This document shows, piece after piece, positions 13,237 to 23,355 of a DNA stretch of 64,000 nucleotides. The DNA comes from Petunia secreta. Taxonomy: Eukaryota > Streptophyta > Magnoliopsida > Solanales > Solanaceae. The notes beneath the pieces are model-generated. The model was not told where the DNA came from, made no database searches, and saw only the letters and a program-made list of their open reading frames with translations. Position 1 is the stretch's first letter; each line of letters begins with the position of its first letter. The position numbers and the translations under genes were made by a program. The DNA lies in assembly GCA_029990175.1 (NCBI GenBank), contig JARKIP010000022.1, forward strand, positions 25,952,001 to 26,016,000. Reading direction: 5' to 3'.

Positions 13237-13467
13237 ATCGAATTAGACCCTGCTTAGCTAGATGTGAATCTAGCTTACGAGGAGTTCCCAGTTGCTATAG
13301 TTGCGCGTGATGTTCGGAAGCTTCGTTCGAAGCAGATTCCGATGGTTCGAGTGCGATGGAATAATCGTCCTCGTGAGGAGGATACTTGGGAGCTTGAGTC
13401 CAGTATGCGTGAGAGGTATCCTTATCTCTTCGACGATTCAGGTTCTAACTTGGTCTCTAAAGCCTAA
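13237..13467 (+). pseudogene. Chromodomain end of Tekay integrase
   Basis: Continues pol in the next frame after a small indel near 13,230. It has one TAG at about 13,254 (a former CAG) and then an open run to 13,467. The block VRKLRSKQIPMVRVRWNN and then EEDTWELE is the chromodomain of the Tekay type, with the aromatic/acidic pattern W..R..EE.TWE. In this family the domain directs integration to heterochromatin by reading histone marks. Confidence 0.85.
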
Positions 13468-13593
13468 AAGTTCTTATCATTGTATATGATATTGATTTCA
13501 TAGTAGATGTCATTGAAAATTGGTTTAAGCATTCTCATTAGAGGTGTGAAATATATTTTAGACTCTTGCTCGTTTGAGGATGAATGAGAGTCT

Positions 13594-13606
13594 AAGTGGA
13601 GGAGAT
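13594..13606 (+). other. Tekay polypurine tract
   Basis: aagtggaggagat immediately before the LTR start TGAAACG at 13,607; the plus-strand primer site. Confidence 0.85.
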
Positions 13607-13668
13607 TGAAACGACCTCAGTCAGTCGTTTCGGAAGTTAGGACTCCGATTGGCGTGCCGATAATTTTA
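13607..13668 (+). repeat. 62 bp stub of Tekay 3' LTR
   Basis: Matches the first 62 bp of the solo LTR at 14,389 (differing at about 2 bases) and then stops abruptly after ataatttta. The remaining 2.1 kb of this LTR is deleted and unrelated DNA follows, so the element's 3' end was lost by illegitimate recombination. Confidence 0.85.
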
Positions 13669-14383
13669 GATACAGAAACTGAAAACGCGATCTCCAATTT
13701 AGACATGCTTGCAAACTGAGAGAGAGCACACAATCTCCAATTCACTAAAATATCTTAAGCAACAGAACTTATAAACTAAAATAAAGTACACAAAAAAAAG
13801 TACACAAGCTAAAATGGGATCAGAACAAAAGAAATTTGCATTGAACAAAGAAACGGGATCAGAACAAAGAAACAGGATCTCTGTAATGTTCGTTGTGCAG
13901 TTGGTTGAAACACAATAAATAAAAGAAAATGAAACTGTTTCAAAAAATCTTTTTGTCACAAGCTTTTCTTCTACAGATCAAGCTTTTATCAGTACAATTG
14001 GCAAGGAAGTATATGAAACGTGTAGCATCAGAGCTTGATGCGACACCGACTTGGTTTTCCAGTGAGGGATGCAGCGGCGTCACTACGACACCAGATCCGC
14101 CGGTTCAAAAATACTTCCGACACCAAATCAGACTCTTCCATGCCGATTACAACTTTTTTGGTGACGAAGACGACGGCGAAACTTTGAAACTACAATAACT
14201 TCTCAGTTCCCGTCGAAATTTGAAACCGAATAGGGGCAATGGTGACGGCATTTTCCGGTGTTTGCTGGTGGTTGCCCATTGGTCGCGTTATTGTTTTTCT
14301 TCCTATTCGATCTGTACCGCTGCCCTGTTTCGTCGTTCTAACCAGCTCCCTCCCGTGGACTGTGGATGGCGGTGTTTTCCGGT
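13669..14383 (+). pseudogene. Non-TE DNA with possible CHUP1-like exon fragment
   Basis: About 0.7 kb between the LTR stub and a solo LTR. At 13,978-14,045 an exon-like stretch reads LARKYMKRVASELDA. It is preceded by a pyrimidine tract and an acceptor-like cttctacag. This resembles, from my knowledge of the family, the conserved C-terminal region of plant CHUP1-type chloroplast-positioning proteins. Downstream, the frame stays open to TAA at about 14,196 but I do not recognise the rest, so only one exon edge may be conserved. A/T-rich intron-like DNA precedes it (13,680-13,970). The same DNA continues at 16,574 after the solo LTR. The identity is tentative. Confidence 0.4.
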
Positions 14384-14388
14384 GTTTT

Positions 14389-16573
14389 TGAAACGACCTC
14401 GGTCAGTCGTTTCGAAAGTTAGGACTCCGATTGGCGTGCCGATAATTTTAAAATATTTCTAAGGTCCATTAGGACCTTTCTATAAAATTTGAGCTAAATC
14501 GGACCTCGTTTGGTAGGCATCGGAAGAAGGTTTCAGTTTTTATTGTCGATAAATATTAAAAAGAGATTTTTGAGCTCGGTTTTGGCGAATGAGCTCCGAT
14601 TCGAAATCCGAAAGCGCCGTTAAGTTCATATGATTATTTGTGACTTTTGTGATTTTTCGAAAGTGAATTTCGATGTTGTTCGGCTAGTTTCAGCTAAAAT
14701 ACCGAAAGTTAATAATTTGACCTTTTTCTTTTAAATTCGTATCTTGAGTTTCGGGAGTCCGATTTGAGATCCGTCTTTGTGAGTATGTTACATATATTTT
14801 TTATAACTTACTTGAAAATTTTGGGATCATTTTGACTTTCCTAGGGTTCCATTTTAATTTTAATTGTCGTAGCGAATTTATTATAAAAATAAATAAATAA
14901 AATTATAGAAAGTCGGTTAGCTAAGGGATTAAATCCCTTAGCATCAGCTACGTACGATATACAAACAGAGACATTCAAACAAAGATAAGAAAAGAAAGAT
15001 TAGAAAAGAAAGAGGAAAAAAGAGAAAAAGAGGTGGAAAAATAGTGGAATTTCTACCCCAAATCTCCAGGTAATGATGTTAACTCATTATCTTAGCTTAT
15101 TACGTGTGTTTGAATATATTTTTACGGTAAAAATTGGGATATTAGACATCGCCCTAATGACTTAAATTGATAGTTTAAAGGGTAAATTGGACCCCGATGA
15201 TGGAAATGATTATATATTCGTACTCAGTGAGTTATGGGAAACATATGAATGTAATTTATTTAGGGTTTGGTTATGATACTTTGAACCCTGTACATAGGCC
15301 TGACCTGCGTATTGCATATGCGAATAGGGTATCAGGTTCCTAACTGGATTGCCCTAAGATGTAAGGAATGAAGCCTTTAGCTTTATTTGATATAATATTT
15401 CTGCTTATTGAATAGAGCGGGATCGTTTGACAATTAATCCAAAGAAAAAAGCAGTTGTTGATTAGCAGGGCAGCTTTGGAATACGGTAAGTGTTTATATC
15501 AATTTCTTCGAAGGCACTTGGCCTTGTGGATTTTCTACCACGTGTTCCTTACGTGTGTTGCTGCCGATAGGCGTACTGATTACGCCTTAGCTTTGGATTT
15601 ACATTCTATATTATATGTTATGTCCTGTTGTTGGTATTGCATTGAGGATCTGAGCATTGTACTCTGGCTGTGAGTTGACATATACTTCCCGGTAGTCGAT
15701 GAGAGTCCCGCGCCGGTGAAGGGTTATCATTGCATCATATTGAGGGTAGGAAGATTCCGTCCTCGGAGCAGGAGGATTCCGCTCCATCGCATCATATTGA
15801 AGGTAGGAGGATTTCGCCCTCGGAGCAGGAGGATTCCGCTCCATCGCATCATATTGAGGGTAGGAGGATTCCGCCTTCGGAGCAGGAAGATTCCACTCCA
15901 TTCATTTGACACATGTGACCCTTTGCATCTCATTTCATTTCATCTCATCTCATTTCATTTCATCTCATTCCATTTCATTTCATACTATTGTGTAGATTTT
16001 CTGTACATGACTACTGTTCTGCTTACATGTGCATTGCTTATTTGTTTATTGTTGTCTGGTTCCGTTTCTCTGACTAGCATATCTATTTTTTGAGGTTGCT
16101 AGTTTGTTCACACTTATTGAGTCCTTATGACCCACCCCCTATTTGTCCTTGTATTTTCTTTCCGTTTGGCAGATTCTGCTCCAGGACCCAGCCAGTCACG
16201 CCGTGATTGAGGTGTAGTATGTTCTCAGCTGTCTACGGTGAGCCATCCTGTTCATTGCGGCCACCAACTTCTGATATTGCAGTTTTCCTTACTTTTGTTC
16301 CCTTCAGGAGATGTGTATATCTTTTGGCCTTCTTAGATGTCTGATCTAGAAACCTTTAAAACTGTGTATTCTGGGTAGTTAGTTGTATTATTCAGACAGC
16401 TTGTATGTTTGTCTATCCTTAAGAGTTATCTTATGTTGTTAAAATCTGGTTCATTTTCATTTCAAGGTAATTCTTAACAATTTATATCGATTCAGTCAAT
16501 AGAGTTCGCCCGACAGGTTTAGGGGAGATGGTCGGGTGCCCGCACGGCCTAACCGAGAATTCGGGTCGTGTCA
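14389..16573 (+). repeat. Solo Tekay LTR with TSD gtttt
   Basis: 2185 bp with TGAAACG start and GTGTCA end, flanked by gtttt on both sides (14,384-14,388 and 16,574-16,578). The TSD shows that this is an independent insertion reduced to one LTR by recombination, not the 3' LTR of the element at 8739. It contains (CATTT)n-like runs (about 15,930-15,985) and tandem sub-repeats at 15,735-15,905. Confidence 0.92.
15735..15905 (+). repeat. 57 bp sub-repeats inside Tekay LTR
   Basis: About three copies of a unit built from catattgagggtaggagga and ttccgccctcggagcaggag. The equivalent place in the minus LTR is 2800-2990, and in the LTR at 46,837 it is 48,230-48,560 with a changed unit. The translated ORFs here are repeat shadows. 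Confidence 0.8.
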
Positions 16574-16578
16574 GTTTT

Positions 16579-17092
16579 TCATCCCGTCTATGGTGGTGTG
16601 TGTTGCTGTGCAAGTCGGGGGGGGGGGGGGGGCAGGGAAACGCAGGAGAGGCAGGGGTTTTGGGGTATGGTGGTAGGGGAGTTGGAAAGGATTTTGGGGT
16701 AGGGGTAGAAATTAAGGTTTGTTTGGAATATCATGATTTATCTTGTGTATTGTAAAATGTGCTTAAAAAAATTGCTATGGCTTGTAAATTGATAAATATT
16801 GCTATTTTATTTTTTGTAATTTAGGGTATAATTTTGTATATATATGTAAAAATCCCATATTATATATAGTAAAAATTTTCTCCAATGATCTTCAGGAGTA
16901 TCTTGTAATAGTAGGTCCACGTCAATAGTAACAAGCGGCTTTAAGTTGCCAAGTAACTTGAGTAAATTGAATTTCCAATATTCCTCTGTGCTGTATAATC
17001 ATGACCTCCAACAGTATCCCATAGACCTCCAATCATTAGACAAGATGTTACATCCATGATTGTTTGTAATGCATCTAGTAAGAATATTCACA
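16579..17092. other. AT-rich DNA, no gene seen
   Basis: Right flank of the solo LTR. A G-rich stretch with a poly-G run at about 16,618-16,631 and a short TGGGG-rich segment to about 16,710. After that it is AT-rich DNA with no coding signal. Confidence 0.6.
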
Positions 17093-17701
17093 CACTACAA
17101 AATAACTTCGTGATAGAAGCGGTTTATAAAGATGTTTAGCAGCGGTTTTAACTGCTGGGAAAAAGAAATACCAGTGGTTCTATAACCGCATTTTAAGTAG
17201 GTGTACTAAAACTATTTACCGGCAGTTTTGTCGTACCGCTGGAATAACTGCCGCTATATGGTATTTAGTCTCAGCGTTTTTTTTTAAATCCGCTGCTAAA
17301 CTGTAAACAGATAAAGAATACAATACTGAAGTTGGGCCTCAGCCATATTTGGCCCACGTGACAAGTTGATCCAGCCCAAAGTCATGCCTTCTGCAGAAAA
17401 CGTGAAGAATATTTGGCCCACTAGTTAGCTCATTCTGTTGTAATTAGAAGTGACTTTGTTTATAAAGCAATATAAATCTTGTTAGAGTTCCAATGTGGGA
17501 CAGTATACAAACTGCTGCAAAAACGCCAAAACTGCTGCTAATTACTGGCTTATTTCAAATTGCCAGAAAATCAATTGAAAATCGATGGTATCCAATTCTT
17601 TTAGAGGCAATGGAGTAAATTGTTGCAATATAGTTCAAATAGCACCAGTTTATTAAACCGCAGCTAAAAAAATGCTAGGAAGTTCCAGATTTTTTGTAGT
17701 G
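17093..17701. mobile_element. Non-autonomous CACTA-type element
   Basis: Begins cactacaaaat and ends ttttttgtagtg, the terminal inverted repeats of En/Spm-type (CACTA) DNA transposons. The subterminal regions carry many short repeats in both orientations (agcggttt, ctgccgct, ccgctgct), as expected for transposase binding. At 609 bp with no ORF it needs a transposase in trans. The flanking 3 bp (aca on the left, gaa on the right) do not match, so the TSD has decayed or one border is off by a few bases. Confidence 0.75.
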
Positions 17702-18105
17702 GAAAAAAAAAAAAACGCATTATAGCCAAAGGCTTTGAAGTAAAAAGTTCCATCCCTTGCTTATACCACCATCAACACTATGTATACTATTCCTCATGAT
17801 ACCAAAACATGAAAAAAAAACTTTGAAAAGAATCGTGATGAGGCATGAATAGACACAACTGAAATAGCATGCCTCCCAAGTCTTTTTTGAATAAACACAT
17901 CTTCAACTTTTAATTACATAGTGGAAGTGACTTATTTAAGATTAGTACTAATGACTAACTTTTAGCAGCCCCGAAGATTTTTTATTTAAACAAAACCCCC
18001 TCCGCCCCTCTTCCCCCTCTCCTCCGTCCTCCTCCCTCCTCCGCCCTCCTCCCCTTTTCTCCTCCCTTCTCCGCCTACTCCACCCTTTTCCTCATCCTTC
18101 ATTCC
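17702..18105. other. No gene; pyrimidine-rich stretch at the end
   Basis: AT-rich to about 17,995, then an almost pure pyrimidine run (cctcc/ctcctcc motifs, about 17,997-18,105) that forms the left arm of the inverted-repeat structure described next. Confidence 0.6.
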
Positions 18106-18510
18106 GGCCATTTCTCAAATATGCCAGCTAGATTTGAAACATCATTAAGAGATGTCTTAGGATATTCCGACAATCTCTTAGGACGTTCGAGCATATTACA
18201 TTTTCTCTCGAATATTTATCTAATTTTTTTTAAATATCTCTCTAGAAGTGCCTCTTCCGACCATTTCTCCAAATGTTCTGGTGACCTAGTTGGAAAGACA
18301 TTCAAAACATCTGGAAAAAAATATTCGAAACATCATATGAAATGGTCGGAACATCCCAAGAGATGGCCGAAATATTCCGCCGGAAGTTCAAAAATCTGAA
18401 TTGATGTTTAGAACATCTCTTAAGATATTTCAAATCTGGCCGAAATATTTGAGAGATGGCCAGAACATCAGAGAGATGTTCCAATTTGGTCGGAATATCT
18501 TTCCCAATGT
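18106..18510. repeat. Imperfect inverted repeat cluster
   Basis: The left arm at 18,106-18,172 (ggccatttctcaaatatg, then gatttgaaacatcattaag) matches the reverse complement of about 18,398-18,461 (ggccatctctcaaatattt, then gatttgaaatatcttaag). Shorter units of the same words (gatattccga, gaacatc, agagatggcc) lie between, in both orientations. The structure is flanked by pyrimidine-rich DNA on the left and purine-rich DNA on the right (gaagaagaagag, 18,511-18,720), which extends the complementarity. No ORF is credible here; the open frames are translations of the GA-rich arm. Confidence 0.7.
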
Positions 18511-18720
18511 CTGGAGAAGAAGAAGAAGAAGAAGAGGAGGAGGAGGAGGAGAAAGAGGAAGGTGAAATAAACAAAAAAAAGAATGTAGAAGAAAAAGAAA
18601 GAATGAGGAATGGAGATGAATGAAAGGAGGAAGAAGAGGCAAAAGAGGGAAATGAAAATTTTGAAATGAAGTAGGAAAGAGAAAAGAAATAGAAGAAGGG
18701 GAGATGGGAGTGAAAATGAT

Positions 18721-19194
18721 ATATGATTTTTTTTTTTTGAAAGTTTTGGTCTTTTTTAAATTTTTTTAACACTTTTTGCAAGCTTTAATGTTTTATAAGT
18801 ATTACCCAATTTTTTAAAAATTGCAAAGTTGACCCACCGTTAACCATTAATTTCACTTAACAATTAACAATTAAAAGAAATAGAAAAGAAAAAGCTTCTC
18901 CCTTTTTCTTCATTTACAACTTGAAGGGTCTTTCCATTCCAATTTTCTCCCCTTACTTAAATGCATCCGTTTCTCTTTCTCTCTCTCTCCTTTCCTTTCC
19001 TGTTTTTCTTCTTTTTCTGTTCCTTATCTTTCTCCCTTTTCCTTTTTCTCTGTTGTTCATTATTGTTTCCTCCCATCTTAATTATCATTCTCTCTTTTTT
19101 TCTTTCTTTTCCTGCATAATCTAATTCCATTGACTTATTTATTTATTTAATCTTTATTTTTTCTATAAAATAGTAAAAATGATTAACCAATTTC
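18721..19194. other. AT- and CT-rich, no gene seen
   Basis: Homopolymer-rich DNA with a TC-rich segment (about 18,960-19,110). No coding or RNA gene signal. Confidence 0.6.
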
Positions 19195-19590
19195 ATGTGT
19201 ATTATTTTTATTTTTCGCTTTATATTAGCGATAAAAAAATAACTGGCTTAGTATACTTTTTTTATATATAAGCGATAAAAATAACTGATATAGTATCCCT
19301 TCAATATTCTTTTCTTTTTTTTCTTTTTTCGGTTTTTCTTTCTATCTCTATTCTAGTAAAATTAATGATAAGAGACAAAAATATTGATAAAGTAGACTTT
19401 TTTTCCATATTATTTTTTCTTTCTATTATTGTATACAAGTGTCAAAAAATGACAAATATAGTATACTCTTTTTTTTAAAGTATAAAAATCTTTATATTAG
19501 TGAAATACGCAACTCATATAATATACCTTTTTTACTTTGTTTTTCTCTATATGAATGATAAACAATATCTGAAAATAGTATACAAGTAAA
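19195..19590. repeat. Decayed tandem repeat (gataaaaataact...tagtatac)
   Basis: Six or so worn copies of a word of the form (a)gcgataaaaataactga, then tatagtatac and a T-run, at about 19,225, 19,268, 19,365, 19,440, 19,497 and 19,554. Spacing varies (about 45-95 bp), so this is an old array. It is followed by (GT)n and (TA)n at 19,588-19,622. Confidence 0.5.
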
Positions 19591-19635
19591 GTGTGTGTGT
19601 GTGTCTCTATATATATATATTTATTTATTTATTAA

Positions 19636-20564
19636 CAGGGGCAGATCCAAGATTTTGAAGTACCGGATACCACTTGGGTGTAAACACGTGTCTATTTACA
19701 CTGTAATAAAAGAATAAACATTTGTTCGGTTTGATCAATTTAGAGTTTTCCTTAGGGCATTGTCTTATTCATATAGACAAAAAAATTACGACAACTTAAC
19801 GCAAATCATAAAACTTCTAACAATATTACTAGTATCATAAATATACATACTTTATAGCTCATACCATATGTAACATGCTAAACAATGCTATTCTGCGGTT
19901 TGTTTTTTATTTGCTTCATTTGTTTTTTTTCCCCTTTTCCTGAAGGGTGGTGTTCGAAAATTACTTGTTCTCCTTAAAAATGAAAAGTTCAAATAATTTT
20001 CTGGAAGAATTAAAACTATTCTTGTCCTGCTTTAGGGAAAAAAATTAGAGATTATTGAGAAAATTTAAAATCAATACACATTTAGTAATTAAAGAGAATA
20101 AAATAATGAATACTAGTTACCCTAGTAATTATACATCTAAAACATAAAATTATTATTACTAAATTGATTGACCAAAAAAAAAAGTATTATGGTTGGTTTA
20201 TTAGTTTGGGAATGGGGAGGATAGGAGCAAGAACTTTACTAAAGATAAATGAAAAGAAAGGAAGAGACTTTTGGTTTGGGGGGAGGGGGTGACGGATGGG
20301 AAGGGAGTGAAATAAGAAATTCTCAGGTCTCATGCATTCATATCTATTGTTGTAAATTCAAAAATTATCCCAAAAAAATTGCTCATGGTGGGAATCGAAC
20401 CCCAATAACTGGGCAGGAAGTTTTGACCACATACTACTGACACCATTCCACCTTTTGTAATAGCGGGTGCAATTAGCAGATATAACCAGTTTCCTCTGTG
20501 TATATACATGTTTATGTAGTGTTTCAATCGAAGTTAGCGGGTGTCGTGGCACCGCCTATCCCCT

Positions 20565-20566
<2 letters not shown>
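19636..20566. mobile_element. Possible hAT-like relic
   Basis: The left end aacaggggcagatccaag resembles the terminus of a family of plant hAT-like elements. A loosely complementary string (accgcctatcccctta) lies near 20,551-20,566. The terminal match is imperfect and no TSD is evident. No transposase ORF. Low confidence in both borders. Confidence 0.25.
20335..20465 (-). mobile_element. Possible tRNA-derived SINE-like segment
   Basis: On the minus strand a perfect Pol III B box, ggttcgattcc (about 20,392-20,402), lies about 40 bases after an A-box-like tggtgtcagtag, and is followed by a T-run. There is no cloverleaf or matching acceptor stem, so it is not a tRNA gene. No terminal TSD was found. 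Confidence 0.35.

Positions 20567-20567
<1 letters not shown>

Positions 20568-20620
<53 letters not shown>
20568..20620. repeat. (TA)n microsatellite
   Basis: About 26 uninterrupted TA units. Confidence 0.97.
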
Positions 20621-20623
<3 letters not shown>

Positions 20624-21120
20624 GCAAAATTATAATGCATATTAACTAATAATTAAATGTTGATATGAAATGTGATTGATATATTACTGGTTCAATGTTA
20701 ATTTCTCAATTGCCTATACTGCAAATGATAATATTACTTAATATATCGATATGATACATAGATATATCTGAACTTCGAACTTTTAGACCACAGGTCTGAT
20801 GGAAAATGCAGTTAAAAACTTTTGAATGTTGGTAGGTAGTTTTAAAACTTTTGCTTGAATGCCTGAAGTTATGAACTGCCGGAGCTTGACTTTCGTCTGA
20901 GGGCTTGAAGTTTTCTGAGATAGCTTAGTTATATATACTTTGTAAATTTTTGCTATATTGTGATTAAAGGTACTAAGTGCAGCTATTTGTGTACTTCGAC
21001 TTTATATATGAGAATATAGATATTCGGGGCTGAATTATAGAAATAGTTAAAAAATAGCATGGTCTTGAAAGATTGAACTATTTGAAATTGGTCTTTATGA
21101 ATTGAGCACTTTCATAATTA
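20621..21120. other. AT-rich, no gene seen
   Basis: No open frame over 60 codons and no recognisable repeat or RNA gene. Confidence 0.6.
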
Positions 21121-23071
21121 CTAGTTTTTCGGCACGTGCATTGCACGTGTATACCGAGTTTTATAGTACACGAACCGTAAATAGTACAATATTGCTAAAA
21201 CAAAGCATTGAATAAATTATTGTACTGAATAATCAAAGCCAAGATAGATTCGCTATTGTTTGAACTTACGAAGAAGAACAATTACAAAGTTTACATAAAT
21301 GTGACTTTTTAAAGGTAGAGAACTACGAACAAAATTATTTGGGGTTTTGGCTTGAGTAACATTAGTGGAATAAGGGTTGTGAGCAATGCACTCTCTTGAA
21401 AAATCCAAGCTTTATTTGCCTCTTAGGTCGATGAGGTTTCTCCCGCGAAGAAGTGTTATATGATATAATTTCTTATTTTAGGAATTGCTTGAAGTGCATT
21501 AGCAATTAGCATTTGGTGAGTAGACATGCATGTGGTACTGTTCTGACCAATATTGCTTGAAGTCCTTTTTTCATCTTTGACTGTCTTTATATGAAACTTC
21601 CACGAATAAGTAAAGACTAAAAGTACTCTTGACACTCAATATTTAACAAATTTTTAGATAAAATATAAATTCTCTGACAATTCAGATTTAAACACATACT
21701 ACTTGTAAATGATCTGGAAAGTTTTTGAAAGAATAGTCGGGGACATCAATTAAGTACATGAATACTTTAGTGCTGATAGCATCAAACCCAAATTGCTCCT
21801 GTCAAATGTGATCAATTTGAGTGATGCAATCAAAATTGAGCTGAATTAGTTATGTGAAATGTTGATTGGTCTCGCGTCTAGCAAATCTTTAAGAAACTTG
21901 TCTGCAAAAAACTATGTAAGTTAGTTTGTAAATTAACGTCAGTAGATAAAGAAATGGAATCCCGGAATTCAAGTCTAGTGAATAAATCAATAAACCTCAC
22001 CAGCAACTGCGGCTACAAAGCCACCACCATCATCAAGTACTGAGATTTATTTGTCTCCAGAATAGTTTGATTCTAGATGTAGGTACTGTTCCTCAACCAT
22101 TTACCTAACACCCAAATCCACAGGTTGTTATCCATCTCAAGCATATCAACAGTTACATTTCAGTATATGCTTGATAATGCAAATTGATAACTAATAACTC
22201 ACACTTTAGTTATATTTTTTTGTTATCCAGTATGCACAGGTGCAGATACCCCCATTCATGATAGGTCATTAGTTATATGGGCATGTGATTGGATAAAAAA
22301 TTAATAACAGTAAGTAACAATATTTCGGTAAAATTTTCAATTATATTATTAGCAGCACATTTACGTACATCTAAAAACAAAGCGTTGTTGAAATTTTATT
22401 CCAACACTAACCTTGATTCAACAGAAAGAAGATTGGCACTTCAGTTTTTTTGGCATCTATTAGCTTGAATTTGGTTCTTGGAGAGTAAAAGATAAAAATA
22501 AAACCATAGATCTGATGATGCTGTCGTGACCTCTCCGAACTGAATATTATATCTAAAGTGAGATCTGAATTAACCGTTGTCTAGCTACACTCTGAAACCG
22601 GTCTCTCCGGAAGCTTGTGCCTAATGGCCTTTACTGATCATATAAATTAGTTGGCTCTTAAGCTCTGTGTCCTTGTCTTGAAAACTTGAAATTCTTGTAT
22701 CAACTTCTCATGACAATTGCATGTACATTATTATAGAAAGACAACACACTGAAAGACCTAGAAATTAACTTACACGTCTGATACAAATCTCAGTTACAAT
22801 AAGAGCACCAATTTAAGTAATACAAAGCTATGAGAATTCCTCATGTATTAGCATAGAACAAACTGCTGAAAACTAGCGGTAAGACATACACAGAGATAGG
22901 AAAACAAACCGAGGAAGAATAAGAAAAACGCACAGATATAATTGGTAAAGACGCAGAAGAGACTGAAGGAGTAGTTCCCCTGAAGACGTGCCTTTGGTGA
23001 TGATGGTAACTACTGCGTCTTTTGGGGTTGCCATCATTTTAAACACGCTCTCTCTCATATAACAGTAGAGA
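21121..23071 (-). mobile_element. Possible non-autonomous Helitron
   Basis: On the minus strand the 3' terminus reads cacgtgc-aat-gcacgtg (7 bp perfect stem, 3 nt loop), then ccgaaaaactag, with a T following. A hairpin about 10 nt before CTRR with insertion between A and T is the Helitron 3' signature. The 5' end is guessed at tctctactgtta (minus strand, ending at 23,071), but the expected flanking A is absent there, so the extent is uncertain. No Rep/helicase ORF; the content is AT-rich filler. Confidence 0.4.
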
Positions 23072-23355
23072 CTGTTAGTTTATGAAATGCTGTTCGTTGA
23101 AGCCAGTTTATTGGTTTTTGTTATTTTGTTTTATTTTTAAAAAATAGGTTTATTTTTTTTTCAAATATGATATTAGTAGGTTGTTGAAGGGCATTTTGGT
23201 CTTTCACTTTTTAGTTTTTAAGGTTTCCACTTTTAATATAGTATGATAAAATGTCACCACACTTTAATGAAGTCATAATTACAAAAATACACCATACCTT
23301 AATGTAACTGAAATTATAAAAAAATGTCACTGCTCCGGACAAAGTAGAAACAATG
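23072..23355. other. AT-rich, no gene seen
   Basis: No coding signal. Leads into the tandem array that follows. Confidence 0.6.

Larger units (their letters stand above)
8739..13668 (+). mobile_element. Tekay chromovirus, 5' and 3' truncated
   Basis: Gag, protease, RT, RNase H, integrase and a C-terminal chromodomain in the chromovirus order, on the plus strand. The 5' LTR and gag start are displaced to the left of the window by the Sirevirus insertion. The 3' LTR survives only as 62 bp (13,607-13,668). Many in-frame stops make it non-functional. Confidence 0.9.

Noticed and set aside
13669..14388. Gene fragment transduced inside a Tekay LTR
   Set aside because: The TSD gtttt on both sides of 14,389-16,573 shows the second LTR is an independent insertion, so the fragment is not inside one LTR.
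18302..18781. 159-codon minus-strand ORF, Ser/Phe-rich
   Set aside because: Low-complexity translation of the GA-rich arm of the inverted repeat.
20380..20405. tRNA gene
   Set aside because: Only the T-arm-like B box is present; no matching acceptor stem, D-arm or anticodon arm at the right distance.
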